From RUG14300 sp964391805 (GTDB taxonomy: Bacteria > Bacillota > Clostridia > Christensenellales > CAG-1252): 64,000 bases of DNA. Within the stretch, counting starts at the first letter, position 1. Each line of letters begins with the position of its first letter. Under the pieces are notes generated by a model that had not been told where the DNA came from, did no database searches, and saw only the letters and a list, made by a program, of their open reading frames with translations. The stretch spans positions 31,110 to 95,109 of the forward strand of contig CAYMNK010000009.1 in NCBI GenBank assembly GCA_964391805.1, in the 5' to 3' direction. Positions 8,571 to 14,808 of this stretch are shown here, one piece after another. Made by a program: the position numbers and the translations under genes.

Positions 8571-10268
8571 ATGAAACAAGGTGACCGACTGACATTAGAT
8601 ATAATTGACTACGGAAGTAACGGAGAAGGCATAGCAAAAGTTGATGGCTTTGTCGTCTTCGTTCCTTTTAGTATAATTGGCGAAAAAGTCAATGTTAGAA
8701 TTACCTATGTTAAAAAGAATTTTGCCAATGCCGTTTTAGAAGATGTGGTCATACCGTCACCGAATAGAGTAAAACCGCCTTGTAATAGATTTACACGCTG
8801 TGGCGGATGCGATATGCTTCATATGTCATATGACGAGCAGTTAAAATTGAAACACAATGCAATAGTTAACACTTTTTGTAGAAACACCAGTGGAGAGTAC
8901 AACATCGAGCCATGTGTTCCGTCCCTCTCGGTATTAGGTTATCGCAACAAGGTCAGTTTGCCGTTCGGTACGGTTGACGGTAGAGTTGCACTTGGCTTTT
9001 ATCGTGAAGGAACGCATAAAATCGTAAGCATTACCAAGTGTTTTTTACAAGGTGAGTGGATAGAACCTATTATTAATTCGGTATTATCATATGCTACGGA
9101 ATTATCACTAACTGTATATGACGAATTAAGCGGTAAAGGATTGCTTAGACATTTAGTTGTTCGTAAAATGGACGACTTCTATACGATAACCGTTGTTTCG
9201 ACCGCCAAACTACCCAAGGTCGAATTGCTGATAGAAAAATTCGATAGCTTTATAAAAGGACAATACGCTCTATATTTAAATATTAATAAGCGTAAGGGAA
9301 ACACCGTTCTTAGTGGCGATATAACACTTTTATACGGAGAGAAACATGCCGTATTGGTGCGTGGAATCGAGGTAGAAGTCAATCCGTTTTCATTTTTTCA
9401 AGTCAATGACGGTGTTCGCGACCTAATTTACGATAAAATCGAGCAAATTATTGGCGATCGTGACGGTACGGTTGTAATCGATGCATATGCCGGAATAGGA
9501 GTTTTAGGCGCAAACCTTGCAAAAACGCAAAAAAAGGTGTATAATATAGAAATAGTACCCGAAGCGGTCGAAGACGCTAAGCGTTTATCGGCTGTGAACG
9601 GCTTAGATAGGTATATTACGTCGATGTGCGGTGATTCTCAAGAATTGATACCGCGATTGATAGACGATTTGACCGCCGATATCAATAAACGTGCCGTACA
9701 TTCTATGAAATTGCTATCGCCGTATTTCTTATCGATTAAGGAAGGGCGTAAGCGTTATGAATTACGGTTGAACGATGCCAAGCGACAGGCAATTAAAGTC
9801 GGTGATACGGTATGCTTTAATGATTTGGGTAGCGGTGAACAATTATTGACCGTTGTTAGATCTAAACATATATATTCCGATTTTAAGGAGTTATTCGAGG
9901 ATTTAGGTACAAAAGTATGTGGTTTTGATGATGAAATCGATACTACGTTAGCCTCGCAGACTATGAATGAGATATATTCTCAGGACGAAATCGATAAGCA
10001 TGGAGCGGTTGCTGTAGAGATAGAGCCGATAACTGCGAATATAATTGCGGTACTCGATCCGCCTCGCAAGGGTGCCGATATACATGTATTGGAAGCCATT
10101 AAGGATAGCGGAATTGATAAAATAATTTATATATCATGTAATCCGGCTACCTTATCACGCGATACCGAGATACTTTCGACCGATTATCGAGCAGTGAGCA
10201 TAACGCCATATGATATGTTCCCCAACACTCGACATGTCGAAGTTCTTGCCGTTTTCGAACGGAAATAG
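8571..10268 (+). CDS. 23S rRNA (uracil-C5) methyltransferase of the RlmD/TrmA family with inserted ASCH-like domain
   Basis: SAM-dependent C5-uracil methylation of 23S rRNA (RlmD/RlmCD type) is the likely role. Order: TRAM domain (residues about 1-60), iron-sulfur cysteines C71, C77, C80 and a later ITKCFL cysteine, SAM site VIDAYAGIGVLG (about 303-314), catalytic DPPRKG (D499) and nucleophile C523 in YISCNPATL. Between the SAM site and DPPRKG sits an extra segment of about 110 residues (379-487) resembling a stand-alone ASCH domain: MKLLSPYF, KRYELRLND, IKVGDTVCF, and a closing VAVEIEPI. Total length of 565 residues against about 450 for the family agrees with an insertion. All catalytic residues are kept. 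Confidence 0.88.
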   Translation: MKQGDRLTLDIIDYGSNGEGIAKVDGFVVFVPFSIIGEKVNVRITYVKKNFANAVLEDVVIPSPNRVKPPCNRFTRCGGCDMLHMSYDEQLKLKHNAIVNTFCRNTSGEYNIEPCVPSLSVLGYRNKVSLPFGTVDGRVALGFYREGTHKIVSITKCFLQGEWIEPIINSVLSYATELSLTVYDELSGKGLLRHLVVRKMDDFYTITVVSTAKLPKVELLIEKFDSFIKGQYALYLNINKRKGNTVLSGDITLLYGEKHAVLVRGIEVEVNPFSFFQVNDGVRDLIYDKIEQIIGDRDGTVVIDAYAGIGVLGANLAKTQKKVYNIEIVPEAVEDAKRLSAVNGLDRYITSMCGDSQELIPRLIDDLTADINKRAVHSMKLLSPYFLSIKEGRKRYELRLNDAKRQAIKVGDTVCFNDLGSGEQLLTVVRSKHIYSDFKELFEDLGTKVCGFDDEIDTTLASQTMNEIYSQDEIDKHGAVAVEIEPITANIIAVLDPPRKGADIHVLEAIKDSGIDKIIYISCNPATLSRDTEILSTDYRAVSITPYDMFPNTRHVEVLAVFERK

Positions 10269-10450
10269 ACATCAAATGTCATACTGATTCCCGTCCCGTC
10301 ATACTGCGCGGAAGACGAAGTCTGGAGTCGAACTGCGAAGCAGTGCAAGGTTTACCTTGCAGTATCTTGGACGGTAACGAAGCGTCGGTATCTGCATCCA
10401 TATTTAAAAACGCACACAAAGAGTTACCAAAATAACTCAACCATACATAC
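10269..10450. repeat. Dispersed repeat copy downstream of rRNA methylase
   Basis: Starting at about 10278, GTCATACTGATTCC leads into a second GTCATACTG with GGAAGACGAAGTCTGGAGTC, the AACTGCGAAGCAGTGCAAGG core and a CTTGCAGTATCTTGGACGG end, closing with GTCGGTATCTGCATCC near 10402. It is a mosaic of two repeat families. No gene is supported here. Confidence 0.8.
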
Positions 10451-10470
10451 ATAAGGAGGATTCTGTTAGG

Positions 10471-11601
10471 ATGATACAAATTGTGGAAGTAAAGAGTAAG
10501 AAACAAATCAAGGAGTTTGTTAATTTTCCTTTGAGGTTATATAAAGGAAATCCATATTTTGTTCCACCCCTTTACGGAGATGAATTGGAAATTTTCAAAC
10601 CAAATAATAAGTATTCCGACCAATCCGAATCGATATTCTATCTTGCTATTAGAGATGGTAAAACGGTTGGTAGAATACAGGGTATATTACAAAGAGTAGC
10701 TAATGAAAAGTGGAATCAAAAGCGCGTTAGATTTAATCGTTTTGATTCTATAAACGACCAAGAGGTTGCAAATGCACTTTTTAACGCGGTTGAAGAATGG
10801 GCTAAATCTAAGGGCATGAACGAAATTGTCGGTCCTTTAGGCTATTCCGACCTCGATAGAGAAGGGTTATTGATTGAGGGTTTTGATCAAATTTCGACGT
10901 TTGAGGAACAATACAATTATGATTACTATCCCACGTTGGTTGAAAATGCCGGTTATGGTAAGGAAATTGACTGGTTAGAGAGTAAATTGACTGCACCCGA
11001 AAAGATAGATGAGAGACTCGATAATATATCCAATCATATGATGCAGAAATATGGATTAAGGCTTGGAATGGCTAAGACTGCAAATGAGTTCGTTAAGAAA
11101 TGGGGAGAAGGATTCTTCACCGTTCTTGATGAAACGTATGACGCTATCTATCAATCCGTACCTATCAGTGATAGATTAAAGAGAGACCTTATTAACAGTT
11201 TTTCTCTTATCTTGAACGTTAAGTATGCAACCGTTATTTTGGACAAGGATGATAAAATAGTAGGCTTCGGTATAGGATTCCCCTCGATCGGTAAGGCGCT
11301 TCAAAAGAGCGGTGGTCGTTTAACACCGAGTGCGATAGTTCGCTTGCTTAGATCTATTCGTAAACCAAAGGTACTTGATTTAGCCTTGATCGGTATAATC
11401 CCTGAATATAGAAATAAAGCTATAGCAACATCGATAATCAGCGAAATGCTTAAAATGTTAAGACGTGGCGAGGTGGCGTATGCCGAAACTAATTTGAATC
11501 TCGAAACCAATCACAATATTCTTAATTTGTGGAAGCATTTTGATAGAGTTCAACATAAGCGTAGAAGAAGTTATGTTAAATCCATTGACGATGTTCAATA
11601 A
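10471..11601 (+). CDS. GNAT-like putative acyltransferase
   Basis: Soluble protein of 376 residues with no signal peptide or membrane segment. The N-terminal half has the family look of LYKGNPYFVPPL and FYLAIRDGKTVGRIQGI. The C-terminal half has VDLALIGIIPEYRNKAIATSII-like features: a strand, then R-N-K-A in place of the usual Q/R-x-x-G-x-G/A acetyl-CoA loop, and ETNLNLETNHNILNLW. This matches a group of uncharacterised Clostridia and Bacteroidetes proteins with an acetyltransferase (GNAT) fold. The substrate is unknown. AAGGAGG at 10453-10459 supports the start. It stands alone between repeat-filled gaps. Confidence 0.65.
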   Translation: MIQIVEVKSKKQIKEFVNFPLRLYKGNPYFVPPLYGDELEIFKPNNKYSDQSESIFYLAIRDGKTVGRIQGILQRVANEKWNQKRVRFNRFDSINDQEVANALFNAVEEWAKSKGMNEIVGPLGYSDLDREGLLIEGFDQISTFEEQYNYDYYPTLVENAGYGKEIDWLESKLTAPEKIDERLDNISNHMMQKYGLRLGMAKTANEFVKKWGEGFFTVLDETYDAIYQSVPISDRLKRDLINSFSLILNVKYATVILDKDDKIVGFGIGFPSIGKALQKSGGRLTPSAIVRLLRSIRKPKVLDLALIGIIPEYRNKAIATSIISEMLKMLRRGEVAYAETNLNLETNHNILNLWKHFDRVQHKRRRSYVKSIDDVQ

Positions 11602-12070
11602 GATATAAATCAAGTCATTTGGAAAACAAAAAAACGCTTACTTTTTCTAAAAAACGCTAATAATATATTACAAAAATGTAGGGGCGATTAGTAATCGCCC
11701 GCCAAAAGCAAGTCCTCGCACTTGCCTTTTACGTGAGAACCAAAGCTATATCACAAACGTGTAGGGGCGATTAGTAATCGCCCACCTAATTTGAATACTA
11801 TATTTTCACATTCGCTTATTTAATAGTAATCGATATATCACACATATGTCATCCTGAGCATCGACGAAGGATCTAAATCCTAAAAAAAAATATTTTATAG
11901 CATACACTTTTTACACAAAATACGGCAATATATCATTAAATTGTAGGGGCGGTTAGCAATCGCCCGCCAAAAGCAAGTCCTTGCACTTGCCTTTTACGTG
12001 AGAACCAGAACCATATCACAAACATGTGGGGTCGATTAGTAATCGCCCTCAAAGCAGTATCTAAATCTTT
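11602..12070. repeat. Composite dispersed repeat, left flank of the restriction cassette
   Basis: Contains copies of a palindromic unit (GTAGGGGCGATTA then TAATCGCCC) at 11677-11700, 11760-11783 and 11942-11965, and a degraded copy near 12026. Between them lie CAAAAGCAAGTCC segments, a TGTCATCCTGAGCATCG/GAAGGATCTAAATCC unit at about 11846-11880, and a CACTTTTTACACAAAATACGG segment at about 11905-11935. The same order of pieces recurs at 17940-18300 and 22505-22815 in the same orientation. No gene is seen. Confidence 0.85.
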
Positions 12071-12106
12071 AATAAAAAAAGATAAGCGACTGCAATTTCG
12101 CTTATC
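12071..12106 (-). terminator. Rho-independent terminator of the Xre regulator
   Basis: Read on the minus strand: a perfect 9-base stem GATAAGCGA/TCGCTTATC (12081-12089 with 12098-12106), an 8-base loop containing AATTGC, then a run of seven T. It lies 80 bases after the end of the minus-strand regulator gene. Confidence 0.85.
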
Positions 12107-12186
12107 TCACCTAAACTATATACAAAAACAATTTATCGTTTATTAGACTAATTACAATAAGAATATTGAATATAAATCATTGACGT

Positions 12187-12468
12187 CTAAAGACTTTTTA
12201 AAAATTCTATTAACAGCTTCTTTTGCTTTGGGGAAAGATTAGATAAAGCAATCGATAAATCTTCAGCTTCGTCATTAAAATTAAAAAAATCCTTAATTGA
12301 TATTTCCAATGCATCGCAAATAATTTGCAGATGTCCGACTGTAATATCCGCTTGTCCGAGTTCAACACGGCGTAAATGTGTTTGGGATACACCTGCTTTA
12401 TCGGCAAGTGCATTTTGGGTATATCCGCTTTTTTCTCTTAGTGTTTTAATTCTATCACCGATATCCAT
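12187..12468 (-). CDS. Xre-family HTH regulator of the adjacent restriction-type cassette
   Basis: Small DNA-binding protein of 93 residues. Residues about 5-60 form a Cro/C1-type HTH: IKTLREKSGYTQNALADKAG then VSQTHLRRVELGQADITVG. The C-terminus is a short acidic then basic helix. It is divergent from the methylase genes, and the shared intergenic region carries four TTAGTCTT copies. This arrangement is that of controller (C) proteins of restriction-modification systems, or of a self-repressing regulator. GGAAGC before the ATG is the likely ribosome site. Role in controlling the cassette is inferred from position only. Confidence 0.82.
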   Translation of the reverse strand: MDIGDRIKTLREKSGYTQNALADKAGVSQTHLRRVELGQADITVGHLQIICDALEISIKDFFNFNDEAEDLSIALSNLSPKQKKLLIEFLKSL

Positions 12469-12481
12469 AATTGCTTCCTTT

Positions 12482-12585
12482 TTAGTCTTATAAGAATATT
12501 CTAATATATCTATTGCGAAAAGATTAGTCTTTTAGTGTTGCAAAGTTAGTCTTATAGTGCTATAATATTATATGTATAAGACTAA
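12482..12585. promoter_or_regulatory. Divergent promoter with repeated TTAGTCTT operator sites
   Basis: TTAGTCTT occurs at 12482-12489, 12524-12531 and 12546-12553, and inverted (AAGACTAA) at 12578-12585. Spacings of the direct copies are 42 and 22 bases, close to whole helical turns. The rightward promoter is TTGCAA (12538-12543), a 17-base spacer and TATAAT (12561-12566); one operator copy lies inside that spacer. Both divergent genes share nearly the same leader (TATAAGACTAA, then AAAGGAAGCAATTAT), so the outermost copies sit in the two mRNA leaders. This fits binding by the Xre protein. Confidence 0.7.
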
Positions 12586-12608
12586 TAAAGGAAGCAATTA
12601 TACTCAAA

Positions 12609-13274
12609 ATGGTAAAATCTCAAACAAAATCAAAAGATCGCGTTAGAGAACACGGAGAAGTGTTCACATCCGAACGCGAGGTAAAGGCTATGTGTGATTT
12701 GGTAAAAGATGAAACAGAGCGCATAGACAGTCGATTTTTGGAGCCAGCATGCGGTGACGGAAATTTTCTTGTGGAAATTCTATCGCGTAAACTTGAAGTT
12801 GTTAAACGAAAATATAGAAAATCTACCCTTGATTACGAGAAAAACGCCGTACTTGCTGTTTCTAGCGTTTACGGTGTGGATATTATGTTAGATAACGTGA
12901 TTGCTTGCCGAGAGCGGCTTTTTAGTATTTGGGATAAGGAATATAAATCAGTTTGTAAAAAAGATTGTAACGACCAAACGCGTGAGGCAGTTAAGTTTAT
13001 TCTCTCACGAAATATTGTTTGCGGTAATGCTTTAACATTTAAATGCGTAGACGAAAACTGTAATGATACCAATGAACCGATAGTTTTTTCGGAATGGGCA
13101 TTTGTAACAGGTGTTCAAATGCAACGTCAAGATTATACTTTTGCCCGATTACTTGAAATGAATAGCGATGATGAAGTGAAACAACAATCGATGTTCAACC
13201 GACAACCTATCGAAGAGGGCGAATTATTAAAAAGATACGTAACCCATTATAGGAGAGTGCAAGAAAATGAATGA
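12609..13274 (+). CDS. Short methylase-like protein lacking the NPPY motif
   Basis: 221 residues. FLEPACGDGNFLVEIL (about residues 42-57) is a clear SAM-binding motif I, and YGVDIMLDNV agrees with motif II. The expected catalytic NPPY (motif IV) is absent: at the matching place, after GNALTF and a short acidic stretch, is IVFSEWAFV (about 157-165). The protein is probably a non-catalytic or cofactor-binding partner of the following methylase. The ribosome site AAAGGAA is about 15 bases from the ATG, unusually far, with AUU codons between; the start is therefore less certain. It overlaps the next gene by 8 bases. Confidence 0.75.
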   Translation: MVKSQTKSKDRVREHGEVFTSEREVKAMCDLVKDETERIDSRFLEPACGDGNFLVEILSRKLEVVKRKYRKSTLDYEKNAVLAVSSVYGVDIMLDNVIACRERLFSIWDKEYKSVCKKDCNDQTREAVKFILSRNIVCGNALTFKCVDENCNDTNEPIVFSEWAFVTGVQMQRQDYTFARLLEMNSDDEVKQQSMFNRQPIEEGELLKRYVTHYRRVQENE

Positions 13275-14802
13275 TAATCTCTTTAACAAATTCTACAATC
13301 CCGATGTTTTGAGTTGCCTTGCTAACTTATCCAACGACGAAGTGTTTACTCCGCCCGAAATTGTAAATCAAATGTTGGATATGCTTCCTCAGGAATTATT
13401 CAAAAATCCCGACACTACATTTTTGGATCCCGGCTGTAAAACAGGAGTATTCTTGCGCGAAATTGCCAAGCGTTTGATTAAAGGACTCGAACCGCAATTC
13501 CCCGATTTGCAAGAGCGTATCGATCATATTTTTCACAAGCAGCTTTTTGGAATAGCCATTACCGAACTGACAAGTTTGTTATCTCGGCGCAGTGTTTATT
13601 GTAGTAAATATCCCAATAGCGACTTTTCCGTAACGAGATTTAATACTGTCGAGGGGAATATCCGTTTTAAGTTAATTAATCACACCTGGGTAAATGGTCG
13701 TTGCAAGTATTGCGGCGCAAATAAAGTGTATGACCGTGAAATCGATTTAGAAACGCACGCCTACGAATTTATACACACCGATAATTTGGAGAAATTGTTT
13801 AATATGAAGTTTGATGTTATTATAGGTAATCCGCCATATCAACTTTCCGACGGCGGTGCACAAGCAAGCGCCAAGCCTATTTATCAATTATTTGTTAAAT
13901 CTGCAAAAAGTTTAAAACCACGTTATCTCTCTATGATTATTCCCGCAAGGTGGATGACAGGGGGTAAAGGTCTGGACGATTTTCGTGAAGAAACTATACA
14001 TGATAGACATTTTACTGTATTGCATGATTTTGCAAATTCAGAAGATTGTTTTACCGGTGTTGATATCAAGGGCGGTATTTGTTATTTTTTATGGGAAAGA
14101 GATAGAGAAAAAAAGTGTGATATCTATAGACATGATAGCAACGGAATTTTATATTCTGAAAGATATTTAGTAGAAGAAGATGATGATATATTTATTCGCT
14201 ATCCGGAACTTGTATCAATAAAAAATAAAGTTTGGAAATTTAAAACAGATTCTTTTGAAACTATTGTTTCATCAAGAAAGCCATATGGATTAGCAAGCGA
14301 TTTTTTTGCTAATCCCACAAAATTTGGGCTTCCACAAATCAGCGATACAGCAATAAAAAATGGCTATAGCATTTTAGGATTAGTCGCACTGAAAAGGGTT
14401 GTAAAGTATATTCCGAAAGAATATCCGTTACCAAAAAAGGATGGAATTAATAAGTATAAATTGTTTATACCAAACAGTTATGGTTGCGGTGAAATCGGTG
14501 AAGGACCTGCTACGCCAGTCCTGGCTACGCCAGGAGAGTTATGTACGGAAACTTTTCTTGAAATCGGAAATTTTGATACGCGTACTGAAGCAGAAAATGC
14601 TATGTCTTATTTAAAGACAAAGTTTTTCCGTTGTTTAGTTGGAATTCGTAAACAAACACAACACGCCACAAAACAAGTTTATCATTATGTTCCAATGCAA
14701 GATTTCTCAAAATCATGGACAGATGAAGAACTTTATGTAAAATACAATTTATCACAAGACGAAATTGATTTTATCGAGTCTATGATTAAACCTATGGAGT
14801 AA
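13267..14802 (+). CDS. Eco57I-like adenine-specific DNA methylase
   Basis: 511 residues. Motif I variant FLDPGCKTGVFL (about residues 52-63), then CKYCGANKV with C146 and C149 and later histidines (possible zinc site), and catalytic IIGNPPYQLSDGG (NPPY at 188-191), typical of N6-adenine methylases of the Eco57I_RM1 group. The remainder (about 250-500) is the likely target-recognition region and is visibly more AT-rich than the first half. A 10-base direct repeat GCTACGCCAG occurs twice near 14510-14535 in that region. It overlaps the short methylase-like gene upstream and is six bases from the helicase gene downstream. Confidence 0.85.
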   Translation: MNDNLFNKFYNPDVLSCLANLSNDEVFTPPEIVNQMLDMLPQELFKNPDTTFLDPGCKTGVFLREIAKRLIKGLEPQFPDLQERIDHIFHKQLFGIAITELTSLLSRRSVYCSKYPNSDFSVTRFNTVEGNIRFKLINHTWVNGRCKYCGANKVYDREIDLETHAYEFIHTDNLEKLFNMKFDVIIGNPPYQLSDGGAQASAKPIYQLFVKSAKSLKPRYLSMIIPARWMTGGKGLDDFREETIHDRHFTVLHDFANSEDCFTGVDIKGGICYFLWERDREKKCDIYRHDSNGILYSERYLVEEDDDIFIRYPELVSIKNKVWKFKTDSFETIVSSRKPYGLASDFFANPTKFGLPQISDTAIKNGYSILGLVALKRVVKYIPKEYPLPKKDGINKYKLFIPNSYGCGEIGEGPATPVLATPGELCTETFLEIGNFDTRTEAENAMSYLKTKFFRCLVGIRKQTQHATKQVYHYVPMQDFSKSWTDEELYVKYNLSQDEIDFIESMIKPME

Positions 14803-14808
14803 ACGAAT

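Noticed and set aside
10279..10506. Minus-strand frame at the start of the acetyltransferase gene
   Set aside because: Covers a dispersed repeat and the ribosome site of a real gene.
11676..12060. CRISPR array
   Set aside because: Units are irregularly spaced, mosaic and found in many gaps; no spacers of equal length and no cas genes.
13267..14802. Frameshift between the two methylase genes, i.e. one broken gene
   Set aside because: Both have their own SAM motif I and a full start; the 8-base overlap looks like normal coupling.
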